Made by a program: the position numbers and the translations under genes | Source of the DNA: Lolium rigidum | Taxonomy: Eukaryota; Streptophyta; Magnoliopsida; Poales; Poaceae | Direction: 5' to 3' | DNA: 64,000 bases | Assembly (NCBI RefSeq): GCF_022539505.1 | Contig: NC_061511.1 | Span: forward strand, 33,862,620 to 33,926,619 | In this document: one piece after another, positions 44,296-54,548 of the stretch | How positions within the stretch are numbered: position 1 is the first letter of the stretch | How the letters are laid out: each line of letters starts with the position of its first letter | The notes under the pieces: model-generated | Databases searched by the model: none | Told to the model about the DNA's origin: nothing | The model's input: the letters and a program-made list of their open reading frames with translations, nothing else

Positions 44296-45462
44296 TGTTG
44301 ACGTCGAAACCCCCCGGCGGGCGAGACGGGCAACACGGTAGAGCCGGGAACAACTAGGGCTGCGGCTGGCCCCGGTCCCTCGGAGCGACGGCCCGCAAAG
44401 CCTCCCGGTCGCACGTCCGATGTTTATCACAAGGGCGTGCCACCCGACCTATACCTGGTCGGGAAGGTGTGGATGATGCCTCGCTTAGTTTCCTGCAGGG
44501 CACACACGTAAACGTTAAATACGAGCCTCGATCGGCTCTCGAGTTATCTCGTGAATCGGCTCAAAGAGCCGATCCACCCATGATCCGGACGGGGTGTCCG
44601 AATATATGGTGGTCCTGCTTGATCAAGGTAAAGCTAATGAGATCTACGACGATTTAGGGTTTTCACCGCATAATCGGATCATCCTACTCACGATTGGGCC
44701 TCGCGCTCGCGCACGGTGACCGTAAGCCGATCCTAGACAGGGCCTAAAAACCAACACGAGGTTGATCCTCGAAACATCCTTTCTAGGGCTAGCAAACGCC
44801 ACCCTACACGCCGCTGGATCCTCCAACCCTTTGTAAGGCCTAACTATTGCGGATGTTAAACTAATCCTTGATGAAACAAGGAGCAACCGTAACGGATCAG
44901 ATCTACTAAACTATGATCAAGCGGGGTGCCGCCCCTACACCTAAGATAGGTGTAAGGGCGGCTAGACATGCAAGGGTTGCACTACGATAGCATGTAACAT
45001 GAAGAACAATGCTAACCCTAACATGTCTAAGATAACTACGTTGCTCGCCATCAAAAAGGCTTCGATACGAGCAACGCATGAACAACGTGGGCAGGCTATG
45101 CTGCCTAGATCGCAAGATGCGATCTAGGCAGCATGGTGCTTACCGGTAGAAACCCTCGAGACGAAGGAGTTGGTGATGCGCCGAGATTTGTTTGTGGTTG
45201 AACGTTGGTTGTTGTTTATTCCATAAACCCTAGATACATATTTATAGTCCAGCGGACTTTCTAATGTGGGCGTGCACCAAACCGTGCACGGGTAAGATTC
45301 TAACTTCTAAACTAAGATGCGATCTAATATATTACAGATACATAGGCAATTAAGCCCAACTTGGTACAAAAGGCCGATTCACGTATTTCTTCTATATATA
45401 TATTCTTCGAATCCATCTTGATCGCGGCCCACCTCAGACTCGGTCAAATTCTGGTGATAACA
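44296..45462 (-). repeat. 5' LTR of Gypsy-2
   Basis: 1167 bp, TG...CA. It contains the palindromic pairs TAAGATAGGTGTAAGGGCGG and GCCTAGATCGCAAGATGCGA-TCTAGGC (45103-45130), seen in both LTRs. Confidence 0.9.
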
Positions 45463-46599
45463 GTACTACAGGTGATGCCATTGTTTTGTATTAACTTCAT
45501 TGTAAGCTAACAAAGTAAGGACTTAGTTTGACATGCTATCACTCTGCTATCTAGCCTGTAGTACAAATAAACTTGTCATACTACTAGATAATAATTTTGC
45601 GTGCCATCTTGTTCTTCAAAAGCTGCATTATTGACTTGTTTCTCTGACTTGGCATGACGCTCACATATGGAATGCTGAACATATTGGTTTGCATTCCCTC
45701 TTATACAAGTTCACGGGTGATCCCACTATATTCTGTATCTGGTCCATCCTAAGCTCCAGCATTAACTATCCTCTATGTGTTGCTCATTACAAGTTTATAT
45801 CCCGAAACATCTTGATTTGCATCCCCTTCACTACAAGTTCATGAGTATTATTTAGTTCACGACCAAAATGAAGTAATTGCACTTGGCACATGTTGGTTCA
45901 CATTCCCTCCTCTTTAGCTTTTGCCATCGTAACTTCTATTTTTGGTTTACATTCCCTGCTCTGTAGATGTAGCCATCATAACTTCATCTTGCTCAGTCGT
46001 TGTTACAAAATTTATAGCCTGCTACTATGTTGTTCATGCCAATTTTGTACTCCCTGGACATGTTGGTTTGCATGGGACTCGACAGTAGTAAGTCTGCTGT
46101 TTCATTTTAACGTGCTCTGTTATATTGGCTGTTGCTATGCGGCATGCACTCTTTGTTTGCTTATTGTGCGCATTACAATGATCTTGTTATAACGACGAAA
46201 TGATGAGTTCCAAATTCTTTGGCAAACAATATTGTAGTGTCTTTGCCTTTTCATTGTTGCTGTCTTAACTTGTAATGTCTTTGTTTCAGATAAAGGTGCT
46301 GCATGGACAACTTAAAAGATTGCCGGATCGCTTCATTGAATTGCTAGGTTTAATTACCATTCAATTTCTCTGGGTTCTGTAATATTTTTTCAAAGCCTTG
46401 CAACTGATGTAATATTTAATTAGTTTTTATAGTTCTTTCGCGCATTTTTTCTTTGTTTCTTGTGGTAAGTAAGGCTATCCGACAAAAATCAATGTTGCGT
46501 AAATATTCTCAGTATCTAAATCACAAATTCCCATCTCTTAAACGCCCCAATTAAGCGAAATCACATATGTGCCGGCCCGCAAAATCCTAAAGCGCCTAT
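45463..46599. other. Interior of CACTA-3 right of Gypsy-2
   Basis: AT-rich with diverged repeats built on ATTGGTTTGCATTCCCTC (about 45688, 45820, 45898, 45945, 46060). An AG-acceptor-like TTTGTTTCAG before ATAAAGGTGCTGCATGG (46281-46307) may start a captured exon, but I cannot identify it. Confidence 0.4.
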
Positions 46600-47560
46600 T
46601 GTGCCGGCATATAAACAGCAACTAAATGGGCTGGTCCACTTACTTATTGGGCCAGCCCACTTGATTTATCGTGGACCCCACACTCTACTTGGGCCGGCCC
46701 ACTTGCTTCTGTTGTGGACCCCACTATCAAATGGGCCGGCCCATTAACAGGATAGTGGGACCCACATGTGCTTTGGCCCGGCCCACTATCTTGTTGGGCC
46801 GGCCCAATTGCTTCTGTGGTGGACCCCACATACAAACTGGACCGGCCCGTTAAAAGGTAAGTGGGACCCACCTGTGTTTTTGGCCCGGCCCACTATCTTG
46901 TTGGGCCGGCCCAATTACGTTATGGTGGACCCCACTTACAAACTGGGCCGGCCCTTTAACAGGAATGCGGGACCCACCAGTGTTCTTGGCCCGGCCCACT
47001 ATCTTATTGGGCCGGCCCACTTGCTATATCGTGGACCCCACTTGCTCAATGGGCCGGCCCTTTAACAGGAATGTGGGACCCACCTGTGTTTTTGGCCCGG
47101 CCCACTTTCTTGTTGGGCCAGCCCAATTACGTTATGGTGGACCCCAAATACTAAATGGGCCGACCCTTTAACTCGAAAGTGGGACCCACCTGTGTTTTTG
47201 GCCCGGCCCACTAACTTGTTGGGCCGGCCCACTTGCTATATGGTGGACCCCACATACTAAATGGGTCGGCCCTTTAACAGGAAAGTGGGACCCACCTGTG
47301 ATTTTGGCCCGACCCACTGGCTTGTTGGGCTAGCCCATTTAATCTATTGTGGACCCCACGTACTAAATGGGCCGGCCCTATAGGAGGAAAGTGGGACCCA
47401 CGGGCTAATTGGGCCGGCCCAATAACTTCTTGGCCGGCCCACTTGCTTTAAGGTGGACCCCACTTGGTAAATGGGCCGGCCCGATAACAGGAAAGTGGGT
47501 CCCTCATGTTTTGTGGGCCGGCCGTTTTGCCTGTTGACCGGTCAAATGAGTGCATTCGGC
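46600..47560. repeat. 105 bp tandem array of GGCCCA and GTGGGACCCAC motifs
   Basis: GTGGACCCCA recurs at about 46671, 46716, 46821, 46927, 47030, 47138, 47244, 47350 and 47454, mostly 103-108 bp apart. Each unit carries GGGCCGGCCCA and GGCCCGGCCCA blocks plus GTGGGACCCAC. It lies 0.5-1.4 kb from the right end of CACTA-3, where subterminal transposase sites are expected. Confidence 0.88.
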
Positions 47561-47674
47561 CCGGCCCACATGCTTAGTGGGCCGGCCCATTAATGTTTTG
47601 ACCAGTCAACCTTAGAGGTTAGGCCCGGCCCACGTAACTAATGGACCAGCCCAGCTATATAGTTGACCGGTCAA
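47534..47674. promoter_or_regulatory. Three palindromic W-box-like sites
   Basis: TTGACCGGTCAA (47534-47545), TTGACCAGTCAA (47598-47609) and TTGACCGGTCAA (47663-47674) are spaced 64-65 bp. TTGAC(C/T) is the WRKY-factor core; function here is inference. Confidence 0.45.
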
Positions 47675-48050
47675 ACTAAGTCAGCTGGCCCGGCCCGTAA
47701 ACTTAATGGGCCAGCCCGCTTAAGACGTGGCAGGCCTCGTGTGGGCCTACCATCTACCACGGGGTTTCTGCGGTTAACACCGTTAACTGCCAGTTAACGG
47801 CGTCTGCCACGTGTCAGTTTGCATGACGTCAGCAGTCAACGGGCTCCCGGAAACACTTCTGCAATGGTCCGATTTTCCGTGGCGGAAGGGCGCCCAAGCG
47901 CGACGGACCGAAAAAATCGTCGTAGGACTTTGCCTGACGCAGCTTCGACAACAGAACCCATATCGTCGGGTTAGGCCCATAGGCGACGAAAAATACCCCT
48001 TAGCGGACGATTTTGAGACGTTGTCTATCAGAACTTTTCTTGTAGTGTAT

Positions 48051-49166
48051 TGAGACTTGGCAAAGAAAGATAAGACATCTTAGGAGTTTTTTTAGGGGTT
48101 GGGCGAAGAAGTTAAGTGGAACATATAGAAAAGAAAAGGAACACCTTTTAATGATTATTGATACACTAGATATTAAAGCTGAAAATTATCCACTCTCCGA
48201 TGCCGAGAGAGAAAATTTGAAGAAGGCTCATGAATGTTTGAATAAACTTCATCGTGATGAGGAAACTAAATGGGCTCAGAGGGCAAAAGTGAAACATATA
48301 CAGGAGGGTGGGAATAACACTAAATACTTCCATCTCATTGCTAATGGAAAACATAGGAAGAAAAAGATTTTTCAGCTAAAACAAGATGAAGGTACTATTG
48401 TTGGGGATGATAACCTAAAAGTTTATATCACAGAATATTATAAACGGCTGTTTGGTGAACCTGAGCATAATTCTTTCTCTCTGATTGAGGATCATACAAT
48501 AGGTATTCCTCAATTATCTCCCAAGGAAAATACTATCCTAACGGCTGATTTCACCGAAAATGAGGTCTTTGAAGCTATTTCGCAAATGGAACATAATAAA
48601 GCACCCGGTCCTGATGGATTTCCGACTGAGTTTTATCAACATTTCTGGAGTGTTATCAAAGGTGATTTGATGGTGATGTTTAGACAGTTCCATGCAGGTG
48701 AACTACCACTATATAAACTGGACTTTGGGGTTATTACCCTGTTGCCCAAAAAAGAGAATGCGATTCAAGTTCAACAATACCGACCTATATCCTTTCTTAA
48801 TGTCAGTCTCAAAATATTTACTAAGGTAGGCACAATTCGTATTTCTGAAATAGCACACAAAGTTATCAGACCTACCCAAACAACATTTATGACAGGACGA
48901 CATATTCTTGAGGGAGTTGTCGTTTAGATGAGACTATTCACGAGATTCATCAGAAAAAAATTGATGGAGTGCTTCTCAAAATTGATTTTGAAAAAGCATA
49001 TGATAAAGTTAAATGGCCTTTTCTGGAACAAGTGTTACGCATGAAGGGTTTTGATCCAATATGGTGTGACTAGATTCAACAATTTGTATAGGGTGGTAGT
49101 GTCGGGGTTCGGGTTAATGATGACGTTGGCCATAACTTTCAATCTTTTGTTGAAGCATCGGGCTGC
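48051..49166 (+). pseudogene. LINE-2 ORF2, reverse transcriptase part
   Basis: Continues the frame cut at 37980. Shows H-N-K-A-P-G-P-D-G-F-P (about 48595), L-L-P-K-K, Q-Y-R-P-I-S (about 48775) and, after a frameshift near 48925, D-F-E-K-A-Y-D-K-V (about 48985). The catalytic Y-A-D-D part is absent because CACTA-4 begins at 49167. Confidence 0.85.
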
Positions 49167-50036
49167 CACTACTACACGGTAGGGATTTAGGGGCACTTTG
49201 CCCTAGGGCACTTTTCAAAGTGCCCCTAAATACCCCCCCCCCCCTTTAGAGGCACTTTGCCTAAAATGCCTCCAATGCCCTACCTGTTGGGGCAGTTTGG
49301 AGAAGTGCCCCAATTTCTATATACCTATTGAGGCAGTTTCGAGAAGTGCCCCAGTTGCTATATACCTATTGGGGCACTTTGGAGAAGTGCCCCAATTGGT
49401 ATACACCAATTGGGGCAGTTTGACAAGTGCCCCAATCAGTGCCTATGAAATGATCAAGTCAAATTTTGTCTAGAGAAGCAACAAACAAATTTTGTAGACG
49501 GAAACAACAACAAATTCAAGTGCTGAGTTATAAAATAATATGATTGCTTACTAGAAGACAACAAATTATATCGAAACTACAGAAACAACAGACATAAACA
49601 TCTGGTTATAAAAACAGATAATTCAAACACTTAAATTCCTACAAACCATCACATAGAAATTGAAAGCCAAACTAGATGATAATCCAAACAACTTGATAAT
49701 CTGAACAAGTTTACTGTAGAACCTTCCACTAGAACAAGTTTAACCTGAACAAGTTTACTTGATAATCTGAACTAGCTAGTTGCCCCCACTAGTTGATGAT
49801 CTCAACAAAGTTGAGACCTATGTACTCCTGCATTGTATATATCTTGATCAAAACAGTTGAATCCATGCCAATGTGAGCAACAGAAGCAAAGTCTGTCCAA
49901 CCATGGTGAAAGCATACATGTCCAAGGTCCCATTCAATTTTATAGATGCAGTCAATAAACTCTTCTTCTTCTCCTTCTAGGGGTTGTCCATTCCTTGAAA
50001 GATGTGCTTTTCCAAAAACTGGATACCTATAGCCAT
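49167..50036. mobile_element. CACTA-4: left end fragment
   Basis: Begins CACTACTACACGGTAGGG, then repeats of TTGGGGCACTT..GAGAAGTGCCCCAA in both orientations (49190-49440) with a poly-C run (49234-49246), the layout of a CACTA subterminal zone. 49440-50036 is AT-rich interior without a gene. No matching right end in the window; Gypsy LTR-A starts at 50037. Confidence 0.72.
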
Positions 50037-51543
50037 TGACGGCGTGTAAGACACACGTCCGTTGGGAACCCCAAGAGGAAGGTGTGATGCGTACAGCAAC
50101 AAGTTTTCCCTCAGTAAGAAACCAAGGTTATCGAACCAGTAGGATTCAAGGAACACGTGAAGGTTGTTGGTGGCGGATGGTAGTGCGGCGCAACACCAGG
50201 GATTCCGGCGCCAACGTGGAACCTGCACAACACAATCAAAGTACTTTGCCCCAACGTAACATGCTGAGGTTGTCAATCTCACCGGCTTGCCGTAAACAAA
50301 GGATTAAACGTATGGTGTGGAAAATAATGTTTGTTTGTGAAGAACAAGAAAGAACAAGTATTGCGATGAGATTGTATTTCAGATGTAAGAATGGACCGGG
50401 GTCCACAGTTCACTAGTGGTGTCTCTCCCATAAGATAAATAGCATGTTGGGTGAACAAATTACAGTTGGGCAATTGATAAATAGAGAGGGCATAATAATG
50501 CACATACATATCACGATGACTACTATGAGATTTAATCAGGGCATTATGACAAAGTACATAGACCGCTATCCAGCATGCATCTATGCCTAAAAAGTCCACC
50601 TTCAGGTTATCATCCGAACCCCTTCCAGTATTAAGTTGCAAACAACAGACAATTGCATTAAGTTGCAAACCCCTTCCAGATTCAATGGAGGCATGAACCC
50701 ACTATCGAGCATAAATACTCCCTCTTGGAGTCACAAGTATCAACTTGGCGAGAGCCTCTACTAGCAACGGAGAGCATGCAAGAACATAAACAACACATAT
50801 GATGGATTGATAATCAACTTGACATAGTATTCCATATTCATCGGATCCCAACAAACACAACATGTAGCATTACAAATAGACGATCTTGATCATGATAGGC
50901 AGCTCACAAGATCTAACATGATAGCACAATGAGAAGAAGACAACCATCTAGCTACTACTATGGACCCATAGTCCAAAGATGAACTACTCACACATCAATC
51001 CGGAGGCGATCATGGTGATGAAGAGTCCTCCGGGAGATGATTCCCCTCTCCGGCAGGGTGCCGGAGGCGATCTCCTGAATCCCCCGAGATGGGATTGGCG
51101 GCGGCGGTGTCTCAGTACGTTTTCTCGTATCGTGGCTCTCGGTACTGGGGTTTTCGCGACGAAGGCTATAAGTAGGCGGAAGGGCAGCGTTGGAGGGCTG
51201 ACGAGGGGCCCACACCATAGGGCGGCGCGGGCCCCTCCCTGGCCGCGCCGGCCTATGGTCTGGCCACCTCGTGGCCCCACTTCGTAATCCTTTCGGTCTT
51301 CTGGAAGCTTCGTGGTAAAATAAGACCCTGGGCGTTGATTACGTCCAATTCCGAGAATATTTCCTTTGTAGGATTTCTGAAACCAAAAACAACAGAAAAC
51401 AACAACTGACTCTTCGGCATCTCGCCAATAGGTTAGTGCCGGAAAATGCATAATAATGACATAAAGTGTGTATAAAACATGTGAGTATCATCATAAAAGT
51501 AGCATGGAACATAAGAAATTATAGATACGTTTGAGACGTATCA
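50037..51543 (-). repeat. Gypsy-3 LTR-A (minus orientation)
   Basis: About 1.5 kb, minus strand from TGATACGTCTCAAACG (51543) to about 50037. Compared with LTR-B it lacks about 100 bp near 50660, where AAGTTGCAAACCCCTTCCAG is duplicated, but keeps about 110 bp near its end that LTR-B lacks. The flank at 50032-50036 does not match the flank of LTR-B. Confidence 0.8.
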
Positions 51544-52151
51544 AGCATCCCCAAGCTTAGTTCCTACTCGCCCTCGAGTAGGTAAACGATAACAAGGATA
51601 ATTTCTGAAGTGACATGCTATCATAATCTTGATCAATACTATTGTAAAGCATATGAGATGAATGCAGCGATTCGAAGCAATGGTAAAGGCAATGAGTTAA
51701 ACAACTGAATCATATAGCAAAGACTTTTCATGAATAATAGTTTCAAGACAAGCATCAATAAGACTTGCATAAGAGTTACTCATAAAGCGGTTGCTTTAGA
51801 GGCACTGGACTTGCTCAGATGAAAATTCTCAAATTGAATGAAAGTTGCGTACATATCTGAGGATCACGCACGTAAATTGGCAAATTTGTTTAAATTTCCT
51901 ACAGACGGGGCGGCTCAATTCGTGACAGCAAGAAATCTGTTCCTGCGCAGTAATCCAAATCTAGTATTGACTTTACTATCAAAGACTTTACTTGACACAA
52001 CAATGCAATAAAATAAAGATAAGGAGAGGTTGCTACAGTAGTAACAACTTCCAAGACTCAAATATAAAACAAAAGTGCGAAGTAAAATAATGGGTTGTCT
52101 CTCATAAGCGTTTTTCTTTAACGCCTTTCAGCTAGGCGCAGAAAGTGTGAA

Positions 52152-52795
52152 TCAAGTATTATCAAGAGATGAAGCATTAGCAGAGGGGTTTGGAGTTTTC
52201 TCAACTATGCATTGTATCTTATCTATGTAAGTTTCAGAGGCTCCTTTTTCATTACTCTTAGGCTTGCTATTCTCATCAAACAAATTTTCAGGAACAAGCC
52301 AACCATAGTTATTTTCTAGAGCTTCATGCATTCCTAGGAGCTTACAAGGTATTGTTGTCTTAATCTCCCCTTCACAATTAACTTTATTAGTGTACTTTAA
52401 TCTATCTTTTTCCATTTTTTCAAGGGTACTAGCAAAGTTGGTATAAGAGCCAAGCATCTTATATTTAATAAAGACTTTCTAGCCTCTCTTGCTACACCAC
52501 CAAATTCTTTAAGAAGGGTTTCTAAGACAAAATCTTTCTTTTCTCCTTCCTCCATATCACAGAGTGTAACAAACATATGTTGAATTATAGGATTGAGATT
52601 AACAAATTTAGTTTCCAACATGTGTACTAAAGAAACAACAGCAATTTCATAAGTAGGAGCAAGTTCTACCAAGTGTCTATCTTCAAAATCTTCAGTTGTA
52701 CTAACATGAGTGAAAAAATCTTCTATATTATCTTTCCCAATGATAGACCCTCTTCCTACCGGTATGTCTTTTAGAGTGTACTTAGGAGGAAACAT
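52152..52795 (-). pseudogene. Gypsy-3 gag-like ORF
   Basis: Starts M-F-P-P-K-Y-T-L-K-D-I-P-V-G-R-G at 52795 and runs to about 52440, where a frameshift leads into the second frame ending S-S-L-D-N-T at 52152. No protease or RT motif. I recall similar ORFs in non-autonomous Triticeae Gypsy families. The shared C-terminal S-S-L-D-N-T with the gag-PR ORF at 59439 shows that two families share the 3' part. Confidence 0.6.
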
Positions 52796-53018
52796 GATGA
52801 AATAAACAAAAAGGTAAATAAACTAAATGCAAGTAACTAATTTTTTTGTGTTTTCAATATGGAGAACAAGACAGTAAATAAAGTAAAACTAGCAACTAAT
52901 TTTTTTGTGTTTTTGATATAAGAGCAAACAAAGTAGTAAATAAAATAAAGTAAAGCAAGACAAAAACAAAGTAAAGAGATTGGATGTGGGAGACTCCCCT
53001 TGCAGCGTGTCTTGATCT

Positions 53019-53035
53019 CCCCGGCAACGGCGCCA
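53019..53035 (-). promoter_or_regulatory. Primer-binding site (tRNA-Asp) of Gypsy-3
   Basis: CCCCGGCAACGGCGCCA on the plus strand, a perfect 17 nt match to the 3' end of tRNA-Asp, so its complement primes on the minus strand. It lies 13 bp from LTR-B. Confidence 0.88.
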
Positions 53036-53048
53036 GAAAAATCCTTGC

Positions 53049-54548
53049 TGTTGGCGTGGTAGTAGTTACACGTGAAGGTTGTTGGTGACGGAGTGTAGTG
53101 CGGCGCAACACCAGGGATTCCGGTGCCAACGTGGAACCTGCACAACACAATCAAAGTACTTTGCCCCAACGTAACAGTGAGGTTGTCAATCTCACCGGCT
53201 TGCTGTAAACAAAGGATTAGATGTATAGTGTGGATGATGATGTTTGTTTGCGAAGAACAGTAAAGAACAATTGCAGTGGATTGTAGTTCAGATGTAAAGA
53301 ATGGACCGGGATCCACAGTTCACTAGTGGTGTCTCTCCCATAAGATAAATAGCATGTTGGGTGAACGAATTACAGTTGGGAAATTGACAAATATAGAAGG
53401 CATAACAATGCACATACATATATCATGATGAGTACTATGAGATTTAATCGGGGCATTACGACAAAGTACATAGACCGCTATCCAGCATGCATCTATGCCT
53501 AAAAAGTCCACCTTCAGGTTATCATCCGAACCCCTTCCAGTATTAAGTTGCAAACAACAGACAATTGCATTAAGTATTGTGCGTAATGTAATCAACACAA
53601 ATATCCTTAGACAAAGCATTGATGTTTTATCCCTAGTGGCAACAACAAATCCACAACCTTATAACTTTCTGTCATTGTCCTGCATTCAATGGAGGCATGA
53701 ACCCACTATCGAGCATAAATACTCCCTCTTGGAGTCACAAGTATCAACTTGGCCGGAGCCTCTACTAGCAACGGAGAGCATGCAAGAACATAAACAACAT
53801 ATATGATAGATTGATAATCAACTTGACATAGTATTCAATATTCATCGGATCCCAACAAACACAACATGTAGCATTACAAATAGATGATCTTGATCATGAT
53901 AGGCAGCTCACAAGATCTAACATAATAGCACAATGAGGAGAAGACAACCATCTAGCTACTGCTATGGACCCATAGTCCAGGGGTGGACTACTCACACATC
54001 GATCCGGAGGCGATCATGGCGATGAAGAGACCTCCGGGAGATGATTCCCCTCTCCGGCAGGGTGCCGGAGGCAATCTCCTGAATCCCCCGAGATGGGATT
54101 GGCGGCGGCGGCGTCTCTGGAAGGTTTTCCGTATCGTGGCTCTCGGTACTGGGGGTTTCGCGACGAAGGCTTTAAGTAGGCGGAAGGGCGGAGTCGGAGG
54201 CGTCACGAGGGGCCCACACGCTAGGGCCGCGCGGCCAGGGCCTGGGCCGCGCCGCCCTAGTGTGTCGCCACCTCGTGGCCCCACTTCGTATCTCCCTCGG
54301 TCTTCTGGAAGCTTCGTGGAAAAATAAGACCCTGGGCGTTGATTTCGTCCAATTCCGAGAATATTTCCTTTGTAGGATTTCTGAAACCAAAAACAGCAGA
54401 AAACAAAGAACTGGCTCTTCGGCATCTCGTCAATAGGTTAGTGCCGGAAAATGCATAATAATGACATATAATGTGTATAAAACATGTGAGTATCATCATA
54501 AAAGTAGCATGGAACATAAGAAATTATAGATACGTTTGAGACGTATCA
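53049..54548 (-). repeat. Gypsy-3 LTR-B (5' LTR, minus orientation)
   Basis: 1500 bp, TGATACGTCTCAAACG on the minus strand at 54548 and ...CCACGCCAACA at 53049. The flank CCTGT (54549-54553) belongs to a Copia LTR, so it inserted there. Confidence 0.85.

Larger units (their letters stand above)
38330..45462 (-). mobile_element. Gypsy-2: gag-only Tat-like element with antisense ORF
   Basis: Minus orientation. The left LTR is 38330-39482 (its start is in the gap); the right LTR is 44296-45462 (1167 bp, TGTTGACGTC...GGTGATAACA). The primer-binding site is next to the right LTR. gag lies on the minus strand, a separate acidic ORF on the plus strand near the other LTR. No protease, RT, RNase H or integrase, so it is non-autonomous. 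About ten LTR differences by eye (about 1%) make it one of the youngest insertions. An antisense ORF near the 3' LTR is known from Tat-lineage elements such as Grande. Confidence 0.85.
37981..48047. mobile_element. CACTA-3: 10 kb non-autonomous CACTA in LINE-2
   Basis: Inverted ends CACTACAAGAAAAGTT, perfect on both sides, with TSD TAT (37978-37980 and 48048-48050). Left subterminal zone 37981-38229 and right zone 47830-48047 have CCGACGA/TCGTCGG motifs. No transposase ORF. The interior holds a gap, the Tat-like Gypsy-2 (to 45462), a weakly repetitive zone and the GGCCCA array. Confidence 0.92.
34930..49166 (+). mobile_element. LINE-2: L1-type non-LTR retrotransposon, interrupted by CACTA-3
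   Basis: ORF1 (35149-36701), a basic linker ORF (36702-37148) and ORF2 endonuclease (37153-37977) lie left of CACTA-3; ORF2 continues with reverse transcriptase from 48051 until CACTA-4 begins at 49167. The 5' end is uncertain and the 3' half of RT, RNase H and the tail are missing. Several stops and shifts show it is dead. Confidence 0.82.
51544..53048 (-). mobile_element. Gypsy-3 internal region (deletion derivative)
   Basis: Only about 1.5 kb. From LTR-A it follows the family's 3' region (hairpin 51563-51582), then jumps near 51788 from the equivalent of about 57078 to that of about 59088, losing about 2 kb. The gag-like ORF lies at 52152-52795 and the primer site at 53019-53035. Confidence 0.78.

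Noticed and set aside
48166..48903. Minus-strand ORFs in the LINE-2 reverse transcriptase region
   Set aside because: Shadows of the plus-strand reverse transcriptase, which has clear motifs.
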